Positions 1 through 5,347 of a stretch of 5,347 nucleotides of DNA are shown piece after piece. The stretch is from the NCBI GenBank assembly GCA_903825695.1, contig CAIKBP010000141.1, positions 1-5,347 on the forward strand, read 5' to 3'. A program made the translations under genes and the position numbers. The notes under the pieces are model-generated. The model saw nothing but the letters and a program-made list of their open reading frames with translations. It had not been told where the DNA came from and ran no database searches. The stretch comes from an uncultured Verrucomicrobiota bacterium. GTDB lineage: Bacteria; Verrucomicrobiota; Verrucomicrobiia; Palsa-1439. Numbering within the stretch: position 1 is the stretch's first letter; each line of letters begins with the position of its first letter.

Positions 1-278
1 AACACAAACCCAATCCGCTCATTCCGCATCCGCGCCCGCTCCGTGCCAGACAGCCGGAATACCGAGACGCCATCGAGATTCACCTCGCCATCAGCGGGAG
101 AATCCAATCCGCCAAGCAGGTGCAGCAACGTGGTCTTGCCCGCACCGGACGCGCCGACAATCACCAATGCCTCGCCGCGGCGCACCTGCAGATTGATCCC
201 GCGCAACACCTCCAACCGCTGCCTGCCGAGTGTGTAGGTCTTGCTCAGCCCGTGCGCGGTAAGAATAAAGTCATTCAT
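1..278 (-). CDS. lolD: LolD-type lipoprotein-releasing ABC transporter ATPase (N-terminal part)
   Basis: This is the ATP-binding subunit of the inner-membrane complex that extracts lipoproteins and passes them to the periplasmic carrier LolA. Translating the minus strand from the ATG at 278 gives 92 complete residues beginning MNDFILTAHGLSKTY. A Walker A motif, GASGAGKTT, lies at about residues 42-50, followed by LLHLLGGLDSPADGEV, typical of the LolD/MacB/FtsE ATPase group. The window ends just after RNERIGFV, immediately before the expected Q-loop, so the signature motif, Walker B and H-loop are not visible. The start is supported by a GGAGG ribosome-binding site 9 nt upstream (288-292), inside the permease gene. 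The first 8 bases overlap the end of that gene, which suggests coupled translation. The LolD assignment, rather than a MacB-type ATPase, rests mainly on the adjacent LolC/E permease. Confidence 0.9.
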   Translation of the reverse strand, partial: MNDFILTAHGLSKTYTLGRQRLEVLRGINLQVRRGEALVIVGASGAGKTTLLHLLGGLDSPADGEVNLDGVSVFRLSGTERARMRNERIGFV

Positions 279-1503
279 ACCGCAGGGCCTCCACCGGTTC
301 GAGCCGCGCCGCCCGCAACGCTGGCAACAGTCCTGCCAGCGTGCAAATCAGCAGCGCCGATACGCCAATCGTAAACAGGTCCCCTGTCGTCAGAAACGTC
401 GGAATCGCCGGGAAATTGTAAATCTCGCGGGGAAACAACTCGATCCCGACAACGCGCGAAAGGAAATGATTGATCGGATTGATGTAGCGGACTGTCAATT
501 CCCCCAACGCCATCCCGATCGCCACGCCGATTACGCCGACGACAAACCCCTGCAACAGAAACACCCGCAGAATCTTGCCGGGCGCCGCGCCAAGCGCCTT
601 TATCACGCCGATCTCCCTCGTCTTCTGCACTGTCACCGTGATCAACGTGCTCATGATCCCAAACGCCGCGACCACAATGATGAATATCAGAATGAAAAAC
701 ATCACCGTCTTTTCGACCTGAATCGCGCCAAGCAGCCGCTGGTTCATTTGTGCCCATGTCTGCGCATGTAAACCGGGCGGCAACCGACGGTTCAACGCCA
801 GCGCCGCCGCCTGAGCGCCCGCAATCGGGTCGTCAGTCGTGATCTCCACGCCATGTACCGCTGTGCCGAGATCGTAGAGTTCCTGCGCCGTCTCCAATGA
901 CGTAAAGATCAGCCCGAAATCGTATTCAAACATCCCCGAACCGAAGATCCCGGTGACGGTCAATTCCATCGGCAAATACACCTCTTGGCCGCGCTTCTCG
1001 AAATTCCGCGGTGAATACACCGTGATCTTGTCGCCAAGATAAATCCCAAACTGATTGGCCAGTTCGCGTCCGATGAGCACCTTCTCGCCGTCGAGATCCA
1101 GTTTGCCCTGCGTGATATAACCGCCCAGCTTGCTGACACTGACCTCTCGCCGCGGGTCGATCCCCTTCAAGTACGGTGTGTGCACGCGCCGATTAAACTC
1201 GATCAGCACCGGCCCCGTCACAAATGGCGATGCCGCCTTCACGCCCGGCGTCTGGCTGACGATTCTGAGCAACTCGTTTGGTTGCTCAATCAGCCCGCCC
1301 GTCACGGTGACATGCGCGTTCATGCCCATCAGCTTGTCGCGCAGTTCGCGGTCGAATCCGCTCATCACCGCGATGACGACGATCAACACCCACACGCCAA
1401 GTATGACGCCGATAAGCGAGATCAACGTGATTACGGAGACAAACGTGCGCTTCGGTTTGAGATAACGCATCCCTAGAAACAGTTCGAAAGGCAGGCGAGT
1501 CAT
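271..1503 (-). CDS. lolC: LolC/LolE-family lipoprotein-releasing permease
   Basis: This is the membrane subunit of the LolCDE-type transporter, which uses ATP hydrolysis by LolD to release outer-membrane lipoproteins from the inner membrane. The 410 residues match the usual family length of about 400-415. The layout is typical: a cytoplasmic start LPFELFLGMRYLKPKR, a first membrane helix at about 23-48, a large periplasmic (MacB-like core) domain at about 50-262, then an FtsX domain with helices at about 266-290, 310-336 and 376-396. The family-typical REIGVIKALGA lies at 297-305 and the C-terminal PALRAARLEPVEALRYE at 394-410. The start ATG overlaps the lysS stop as ATGA (1500-1503). There is no clear ribosome-binding site, so translation probably depends on lysS. 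Only one permease gene is visible. It could be LolC, LolE or a single homodimeric LolF-type subunit; the window cannot decide, so the symbol is generic. Confidence 0.92.
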   Translation of the reverse strand: MTRLPFELFLGMRYLKPKRTFVSVITLISLIGVILGVWVLIVVIAVMSGFDRELRDKLMGMNAHVTVTGGLIEQPNELLRIVSQTPGVKAASPFVTGPVLIEFNRRVHTPYLKGIDPRREVSVSKLGGYITQGKLDLDGEKVLIGRELANQFGIYLGDKITVYSPRNFEKRGQEVYLPMELTVTGIFGSGMFEYDFGLIFTSLETAQELYDLGTAVHGVEITTDDPIAGAQAAALALNRRLPPGLHAQTWAQMNQRLLGAIQVEKTVMFFILIFIIVVAAFGIMSTLITVTVQKTREIGVIKALGAAPGKILRVFLLQGFVVGVIGVAIGMALGELTVRYINPINHFLSRVVGIELFPREIYNFPAIPTFLTTGDLFTIGVSALLICTLAGLLPALRAARLEPVEALRYE

Positions 1504-2939
1504 GTCTGCGGCCGCAGTTGCGGGAAGAGGATCACGTCGCGAATACTCTCCACGCCCGTCAACATCATCACCAGACGGTCGATTCCGATGCCCATGCCGC
1601 CCGCGGGCGGCATCCCGTGCTCGAGCGCCGCGAGGAAATCCTTGTCTATTTTTTCCGCGTGACCCGACGCCTGATGCAGGAGCCGTTCCCGCTGCAAGAC
1701 CGGGTCGTTCAATTCCGAATAAGCCGGCGCGAGCTCCTGACCGTTGACGACCAGCTCGAACACGTCAACCACGCTCGGGTCCTCCCGATTCGGCTTGGCG
1801 AGCACGACCAGGTCCGACGGCAGATGCGTCACAAAAGTCGGATTCAGCAGCGACGGCTCGATGATCTTCTCGAATACCGCGTTGGTCACCTCGTAGTCGG
1901 GCGAATTCGGCGGAAACTCCACGCCGAGTTGCGTCGCGCGCGCCCTGCGTTCCTCCTGCGTGATTTTGAACCAGTCCTTGCCAATCCGCTCCTCGATAAT
2001 CTCGCGGTAAACCACGCGCCGCCACGGCAGCTTGAGATCGATCTCCTCGCCGTCGTACCGTTTGATGATCAGTCTGCCGAGAACGTTTTGCGCCACTGTC
2101 GTCACCATGTTCTGCGCCAGTTCCATCATAGTCTCGTAGTCGCCGTATGCCTGGTACACCTCGAGCATAGTGAACTCGGGATTGTGCTTGCGCGAAATGC
2201 CTTCGTTTCGAAAACTCCGGTTCAACTCGTAAACCCGCTCGAACCCGCCCACCAACAACCGTTTCAGGTACAACTCCGGCGCCACACGCAAAAACAAATC
2301 CATGCCAAGCGCGTCGTGGTGCGTCTGGAACGGTTTTGCAGCCGCGCCGCCCGCCATCGGCTGCATCATCGGCGTCTCCACTTCCATGAACCCGCGCCCA
2401 TCGAGAAACCGCCTGATTTCGGAGATTACCCGGCTCCGAGTGCGGAACGTGTCACGCACCACATCGTTGAAGATCAAATCGAGATACCGCTGGCGCACCC
2501 GGATTTCGCCGTCCTTGATTCCGTACCACTCCTTCGGCAACGGGCGAATCGCCTTGCTCAACAACGTAATGCGTTCGACCCGCACCGTCAGTTCGCCCGC
2601 GTGCGTCGTGAACAGCTTGCCGGTCACGCCGATTATGTCGCCGAGATCGATGAAATGCTTGAACAGATCGAACTGTTCCTCGGCGATCGTCTTCTTATGA
2701 ACGTAAATCTGGATCTTGCCCGTCGAGTCCTTGATATCGGCGAACATGCTACCGCCCATATCGCGGTGGCTCATCAACCGGCCTGCAAGGCGCACCTCGC
2801 GTGCCAGATCGGGATTCTCTCGCACCGCCACAATCGGCTCGCTAACGTCAAACCACCCGCCGTACGGGTTGATTTTCTTCTCCAACAGCTTCGAGCGCTT
2901 CTCCAAGCGTTGTCTGATCAAGTTGTGGCCCGATTCCAT
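1500..2939 (-). CDS. lysS: Lysyl-tRNA synthetase, class II
   Basis: This cytoplasmic enzyme charges tRNA-Lys with lysine using ATP. The 479 residues are close to the normal bacterial length (about 490-505). An N-terminal helix (NLIRQRLEKRSKLLEKKINPY) leads into an OB-fold anticodon-binding domain at about 48-125. The class II catalytic core follows: motif 1 around 178-195 (FMEVETPMMQP), motif 2 at 243-260 (FRNEGISRKHNPEFTMLE) and motif 3 at about 447-461 (GGMGIGIDRLVMMLTG). The lysine-pocket region NGQELAPAYSELNDP is at 399-413. The start is secure because an in-frame TAA lies three codons upstream of this ATG. No Shine-Dalgarno sequence precedes it. It heads an operon with the lol genes, and its stop overlaps the next start as ATGA. 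A 20-bp perfect palindrome (1594-1613) lies within the MPPAGGM codons. Confidence 0.97.
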   Translation of the reverse strand: MESGHNLIRQRLEKRSKLLEKKINPYGGWFDVSEPIVAVRENPDLAREVRLAGRLMSHRDMGGSMFADIKDSTGKIQIYVHKKTIAEEQFDLFKHFIDLGDIIGVTGKLFTTHAGELTVRVERITLLSKAIRPLPKEWYGIKDGEIRVRQRYLDLIFNDVVRDTFRTRSRVISEIRRFLDGRGFMEVETPMMQPMAGGAAAKPFQTHHDALGMDLFLRVAPELYLKRLLVGGFERVYELNRSFRNEGISRKHNPEFTMLEVYQAYGDYETMMELAQNMVTTVAQNVLGRLIIKRYDGEEIDLKLPWRRVVYREIIEERIGKDWFKITQEERRARATQLGVEFPPNSPDYEVTNAVFEKIIEPSLLNPTFVTHLPSDLVVLAKPNREDPSVVDVFELVVNGQELAPAYSELNDPVLQRERLLHQASGHAEKIDKDFLAALEHGMPPAGGMGIGIDRLVMMLTGVESIRDVILFPQLRPQT

Positions 2940-2950
2940 TGTGACTTACA

Positions 2951-2979
2951 ACAATAGCCATTCCCCTGCGCGCGGGCAA
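2951..2979 (-). promoter_or_regulatory. Candidate sigma70-type promoter for lysS-lol operon
   Basis: On the minus strand a TTGCCC (-35, 2974-2979) and a TATTGT (-10, 2951-2956) are separated by exactly 17 bp; each matches the consensus at 4 of 6 positions. The -10 box ends 11 nt before the lysS ATG, so the leader would be only a few nucleotides long, which fits the lack of a ribosome-binding site. Both boxes are weak, and the match could be chance. Confidence 0.3.
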
Positions 2980-3032
2980 CGCAAAAGGAAGAATTTAGCG
3001 GCAGTGGCAACCGAACACTGTCCGCGAGGTGG

Positions 3033-3168
3033 AACAGCGCGTCTGCCGACGCCGACACGCTGGACGTGTCGCGCTCTCGCAGGATCGAGCAGGAAGTCCT
3101 CGACATACTAGACGAACCCAAAACCCGGTGATGTCTGGCTGGCCCAGAATGTATTTGGGGCGGGGTGA
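3033..3168 (+). pseudogene. Possible remnant of a decayed toxin-antitoxin pair
   Basis: Two short open stretches lack usable start codons but read like protein ends. The frame from 3033 gives NSASADADTLDVSRSRRIE followed by QEVLDILDEPKTR and a stop at 3129-3131. In the next frame, 3112-3165 gives TNPKPGDVWLAQNVFGAG and then a stop at 3166-3168. KPGDVWLA resembles the start of MazF/PemK toxins, and the overlap of the two frames resembles an antitoxin-toxin junction. Both pieces are too short for firm assignment and could be chance. I see nothing else in the 279-bp divergent intergenic region (2940-3218) apart from the promoter candidates and a dyad at 3053-3071. Confidence 0.2.
3053..3071. repeat. 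Perfect 7-bp inverted repeat with 5-nt loop
   Basis: The arms are CGACACG and CGTGTCG, separated by CTGGA, in the divergent region between lysS and the toxin-antitoxin genes. No T-run follows on either strand, so it is not a standard terminator. It could be an operator, or simply a by-product of the codons in the possible relic reading frame. Confidence 0.4.
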
Positions 3169-3184
3169 TGGCGGAAAGCTGGGC

Positions 3185-3212
3185 TTGCCAAAACGATGGA
3201 AACGGGTATGTT
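3185..3212 (+). promoter_or_regulatory. Candidate promoter of the toxin-antitoxin operon
   Basis: TTGCCA (-35, 3185-3190; 5 of 6 consensus) and TATGTT (-10, 3207-3212; 4 of 6) are 16 bp apart. The predicted transcription start is about 3217-3221, which coincides with the antitoxin ATG at 3219. The transcript would therefore be leaderless or nearly so, consistent with the absence of a good ribosome-binding site there. Confidence 0.35.
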
Positions 3213-3218
3213 GTCACC

Positions 3219-3419
3219 ATGAGTACGGCTTTGGAAACGGTGGAAATCCCACTCTCTGTGTTGGCGTCAGTGGAGACGCTGGATGAGTTGGAGGACTGGT
3301 TGATGACTCACCAGCCCGCCATTATGGAGGAGTTACGGAAGACACGGCAGGATGATCTGGCGGGCAAGTTTCGTCCGTGGACACCTCGACACGCGACATG
3401 GCCTACCGAATCGAAATAG
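3219..3419 (+). CDS. Putative type II antitoxin partner of RelE-like toxin
   Basis: This is a 66-residue, probably mostly helical, acidic-centred protein (MSTALETVEIPLSVLASVE, then TLDELEDWLMTHQPAIMEEL). It lies immediately upstream of, and overlaps by 22 bp, a RelE/ParE-superfamily toxin gene, the normal place for the antitoxin that binds and neutralises the toxin. I recognise the TLDELEDWL pattern from small proteins paired with such toxins, but cannot name a defined family. There is no clear N-terminal DNA-binding fold (no Phd, AbrB or ribbon-helix-helix pattern), so whether it represses its own promoter is unclear. The ATG at 3219 was chosen because the conserved-looking part begins there. 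In-frame GTG (3165) and ATG (3168) starts would add up to 18 residues that look unlike coding sequence, although a G-rich stretch lies just upstream of them. Confidence 0.75.
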   Translation: MSTALETVEIPLSVLASVETLDELEDWLMTHQPAIMEELRKTRQDDLAGKFRPWTPRHATWPTESK

Positions 3420-3673
3420 GGCCGCAAGCGCAGACGCAGTTTGACAAGCTCGATCCCACCATCGCGGCCAGCGTCGAACGGAAAATCATCTGGCTTGCCG
3501 TCAACGCAGATACCCTTATGCACCGTCGTCTCGCCGGTATGCCCGATGAATTACAGGGATTGTGCAAACTGCGAGTTGGCGATTACCGCGTGTTGTATTG
3601 GGTGTATCACAACAGCAAATTGATCCGCCTGTACCGCATCCAACATCGCTCCGAAGTTTATCGCTCCTTTTAG
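3398..3673 (+). CDS. RelE/ParE-superfamily toxin
   Basis: This is a 91-residue protein with the compact RelE fold pattern: strand MAYRIEIGPQAQ, helices around 14-38, then KLRVGDYRVLYWVYHNSKLIRLYRIQHRSEVYR. The core K57, R59, R64, R84 and Y88 occupy places like the basic and tyrosine residues that RelE uses for ribosome-dependent mRNA cleavage, so it may be an active RNase; this is inferred from the pattern only. ParE-type gyrase poisoning is less likely given the YR..Y and RSEVY motifs. The start at 3398 fits the family; a GTG at 3377 would add seven residues (MDTSTRD) and lengthen the overlap with the antitoxin. The 22-bp overlap implies coupled translation of antitoxin then toxin. It runs convergently with the transaldolase gene, 44 bp apart, with no convincing terminator between them. 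Confidence 0.88.
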   Translation: MAYRIEIGPQAQTQFDKLDPTIAASVERKIIWLAVNADTLMHRRLAGMPDELQGLCKLRVGDYRVLYWVYHNSKLIRLYRIQHRSEVYRSF

Positions 3674-3717
3674 TTGGAAGTGCGGCTAAGATTCTTCGTC
3701 GTCCTGTGCCCCGCCGC

Positions 3718-4989
3718 TCAAACCCGATTCCCTGCCGTTTTCAGCACGGACCGTATCCGGTCATCCAATGCCTTCTGGTCAACCGCAAACGATTGCAGGG
3801 CGCTGATGTTCATCAACGCGTCCAGGCCGATCTCGCCCGATTGCAGCCGCGCCTGCCATTTCTCGCACACCGGAATCTTGCCGTCACCGGTCACGGTCTT
3901 GATGTCCGCGTCCGACCAGCGCGGCAGGAAATCGCCAAAACCGGCCACGGCGAAGTGCGACTGCAACGCATCCGGTGTCAGACGGTCGGTATCCTGTTTT
4001 AGTAACACCTCGACGCACTCCTTGAACATGGCCGGTACTGCCCACAGCGTCTCGGCATTGAACTGCTGAAAAGTCACTCCCGGAGCGCACGTCACCGACG
4101 GATCATTGTTGACCCGCGAGGAGACCTGCGGAAGCGGTTTGGCGCGGTACTCGGCGGCGGCTTTGGGCGGCATCGTCAAAACGTCAACACCTGCCAGATC
4201 GCCGATCTGCGCGCCGGACCGGATGCTCGCGCCGATGAGCAGACTGGTCGTCCGACCCATCTGCTGCAACCGGAGCACCTCGCGTTGCGTCGCAAGTATG
4301 GCCTTCTCGCCGACATTCACGCCGTCGCCAAGTTTGTTGTCCGCCACGAACGAATTCAGCCGGCCCATGAACACGTTGACGTACCGCGGACGGGTCAGCA
4401 GGGCGGCGAGATAATTCTGTCGCGCGGAAAACCCGAGCGTGAAATTGATCGGCACACCGGCCTGCACAAGTTTGCGCGCGCCAAGCAGACCTGCGGGCGT
4501 GAACGGCACCTTGACATAAAATCGTTCCGGGCAAATCGCGAAATACCGTTTGCCGTAGGCCACCGTGGCGGCGACGTCCGACGCGAGATCGGTGTGCAAC
4601 TCCACGCTGACGTGCGCGTCGAACCGGTCAACCAGCCGCAAACCGTGGTGCGCGTTCAGGACGAATGCGATTTCGAGAACGAGTTTTTGCGGGTCGATGT
4701 TTGGATCAGCGGCGCGAACGGCCCGGGCGGCTTCCACGATCAGTTCATCGTAAATACCCTTCTGGATTTCCTTGTTAAGGAGAGTGTTATTGGTCGTCAA
4801 CGCCTCGAACGACGAGTTCCACAATTTGCCGGCCTCGTCCATGTCGCCCGTGTCGAGCCACAACCGCGACCCGGCGTCGCGTAGCTTGCGCCATTCGGGA
4901 TCATCCGCTATCTGGATGGTCGGTTTACCAAAATGCCGTTTGAACCCGGCCCGAACGAACTCGTGAATCTTCTTATCAAAGGCATTCAT
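3718..4989 (-). CDS. tal: Transaldolase (long form)
   Basis: Transaldolase moves a dihydroxyacetone unit between sugar phosphates in the non-oxidative pentose phosphate pathway, in the cytoplasm. The 423-residue product has the class I barrel motifs in order: LWLDTGD (43-49), TTNNTLLNKE (65-74), VSVELHTDL (127-135), FYVKVPFTPAGLLGARKL (157-174) with the probable Schiff-base lysine K160, INFTLGFSARQ (181-191), VFMGRLNSF (206-214), GASIRSGAQI (253-262) and VDVLTMPPKA (268-277). The end, LQSFAVDQKALDDRI, resembles the closing helix of TalB-type enzymes. It is about 100 residues longer than E. coli TalB (317 aa), through a longer N-terminus and an extra block at about 320-390. An AAGGAAG ribosome-binding site with 7-nt spacing supports the start. 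It is transcribed apart from its neighbours; a larger transaldolase-like aldolase with altered substrate range is possible but less likely. Confidence 0.93.
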   Translation of the reverse strand: MNAFDKKIHEFVRAGFKRHFGKPTIQIADDPEWRKLRDAGSRLWLDTGDMDEAGKLWNSSFEALTTNNTLLNKEIQKGIYDELIVEAARAVRAADPNIDPQKLVLEIAFVLNAHHGLRLVDRFDAHVSVELHTDLASDVAATVAYGKRYFAICPERFYVKVPFTPAGLLGARKLVQAGVPINFTLGFSARQNYLAALLTRPRYVNVFMGRLNSFVADNKLGDGVNVGEKAILATQREVLRLQQMGRTTSLLIGASIRSGAQIGDLAGVDVLTMPPKAAAEYRAKPLPQVSSRVNNDPSVTCAPGVTFQQFNAETLWAVPAMFKECVEVLLKQDTDRLTPDALQSHFAVAGFGDFLPRWSDADIKTVTGDGKIPVCEKWQARLQSGEIGLDALMNISALQSFAVDQKALDDRIRSVLKTAGNRV

Positions 4990-4994
4990 GGCCG

Positions 4995-5001
4995 CTTCCT
5001 T
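4995..5001 (-). promoter_or_regulatory. Ribosome-binding site of the transaldolase gene
   Basis: AAGGAAG on the minus strand, with its AGGA core 7 nt before the ATG at 4989. This is one of only two clear Shine-Dalgarno sequences in the window, the other being for lolD, and it fixes the start. Confidence 0.7.
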
Positions 5002-5025
5002 CTAATGTTCCCCGCTGTCGAAAGT

Positions 5026-5062
5026 TTACCACGCTTACCACGTCTCGCGTGGTTACACGTGG
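5026..5062. repeat. Cluster of CCACG/CGTGG direct and inverted repeats
   Basis: TTACCACG occurs twice in tandem (5026-5033 and 5035-5042). The second copy forms a 6-bp inverted repeat, ACCACG/CGTGGT, with a 5-nt loop (5037-5053), followed by another CGTGG within the palindrome CACGTG (5056-5062). The cluster lies upstream of the transaldolase gene and just past the end of hicA. No T-run follows on either strand, so an operator or regulatory site is at least as likely as a terminator. Confidence 0.5.
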
Positions 5063-5089
5063 AATCCATTAGCAGCTCCTTCCTTCTGG

Positions 5090-5329
5090 CTAAAACAATC
5101 GCTGCAAAAGTTCGTCGCGGGTAATCTGGAAATGGTTGGCGACGTCGCCCAAGATGCCGCCGATTGTACCGACGCGTATTGGATTGTGTCGGGGCACGGT
5201 GACGTGGTGTTCACCATTCTGCTGCGTGGTCAAGCGCAAGTGACTGCCGGTCTGACGTGTGATTTCGTAGCCAAGTTTGCGAAGTGCCTTGGCGAGATTA
5301 TCGCCGGACAAGTCACGAGGAAGCTTCAT
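5090..5329 (-). CDS. hicA: HicA-family toxin (mRNA interferase)
   Basis: HicA toxins are small RNases with a double-stranded-RNA-binding-like fold that cleave mRNA and are neutralised by HicB. The 79-residue product carries the hallmark pattern: an N-terminal helix (LSGDNLAKALRKLGYE), then QTGSHLRL at about 26-33 with the probable catalytic H30, the strand HHVTVPRH at 41-48, and the GTIGGILGDVA helix at 54-64. The ending TRDELLQRLF is typical of the longer HicA/YcfA-like proteins. Its ATG overlaps the TGA of an upstream reading frame as ATGA, which suggests coupled translation with an antitoxin-first order. It is followed by a 100-bp gap and then the transaldolase gene on the same strand. Confidence 0.92.
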   Translation of the reverse strand: MKLPRDLSGDNLAKALRKLGYEITRQTGSHLRLTTQQNGEHHVTVPRHNPIRVGTIGGILGDVANHFQITRDELLQRLF

Positions 5330-5347
5330 ACCGCAAGAACTTCTTCA
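5326..5347 (-). CDS. 3' end of upstream gene, probably the HicB-type antitoxin
   Basis: Only the last six codons are inside the window (EEVLAV, then TGA at 5326-5328). The frame is chosen because its stop overlaps the hicA start as ATGA, the usual arrangement of a toxin-antitoxin operon. HicB identity is inferred from position alone; nothing in six residues can confirm it. Confidence 0.45.

Noticed and set aside
1506..1517. 12-bp palindrome CTGCGGCCGCAG at the end of lysS
   Set aside because: It falls within the last codons of lysS in GC-rich sequence, with no T-run and no other sign of function.
1518..2957. Long plus-strand open frame of 479 codons opposite lysS
   Set aside because: It mirrors lysS almost exactly, its translation is rich in H, R and L with no recognisable motif, and lysS is certain on the other strand.
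2918..3220. Minus-strand 100-codon open frame overlapping the lysS start and the divergent region
   Set aside because: Its translation has no recognisable pattern, it runs into lysS out of frame, and it has no ribosome-binding site or partner.
3674..3717. Terminator between the convergent toxin and tal genes
   Set aside because: Only a 5-bp GCGGC/GCCGC pairing with a loop of nearly 30 nt can be found, and there is no T-run, so no terminator can be supported.
4285..4884. Plus-strand 199-codon open frame opposite tal
   Set aside because: It is antisense to a clear transaldolase, and its residue make-up reflects the GC-rich complement of that gene.
4990..5089. Sigma70 promoter for tal
   Set aside because: A TCGACA box is present, but the nearest TTAGAA-like -10 is only about 10 bp away, too close for a working promoter; no better pair was found.

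Overview
The window comes from a moderately GC-rich diderm (Gram-negative) bacterium. The lipoprotein-sorting genes (lolD, a lolC/E-type permease) point to an outer membrane. The protein sequences have a flavour I associate with Verrucomicrobiota or related PVC bacteria, but a lysS-lolC-lolD order also occurs in Deltaproteobacteria, so the phylum is a low-confidence inference.

Layout. Bases 1-2939 hold a tightly packed minus-strand operon, read right to left: lysS (class II lysyl-tRNA synthetase), a LolC/LolE-family permease, and lolD (ATPase, cut by the left edge). Each junction overlaps: ATGA at lysS/lolC and 8 bp at lolC/lolD. Bases 2940-3218 form a divergent intergenic region with a candidate lysS promoter, a candidate toxin-antitoxin promoter, a perfect 7-bp dyad, and short reading-frame pieces that could be the remains of an older toxin-antitoxin pair. 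Bases 3219-3673 (+ strand) hold a compact type II toxin-antitoxin module: a 66-residue putative antitoxin whose end overlaps a 91-residue RelE/ParE-superfamily toxin by 22 bp. After a 44-bp convergent gap, bases 3718-4989 (minus) encode a long transaldolase (423 aa). A 100-bp gap with repeated CCACG/CGTGG motifs separates it from hicA (minus, 5090-5329), an mRNA-interferase toxin gene. The hicA start overlaps the stop of a further upstream gene, probably its antitoxin, which is cut by the right edge.

Function. The window mixes housekeeping genes (protein synthesis, lipoprotein export, pentose phosphate pathway) with two unrelated toxin-antitoxin loci on either side of the transaldolase gene. 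The lysS-lol genes are probably co-transcribed and translationally coupled. I see no RNA genes, CRISPR array, transposase or prophage gene. I do not see strong evidence for a wholly new system. The most interesting points are the little-studied antitoxin type, the possible decayed module beside it, the predicted leaderless or near-leaderless starts, and the insertion in the transaldolase.
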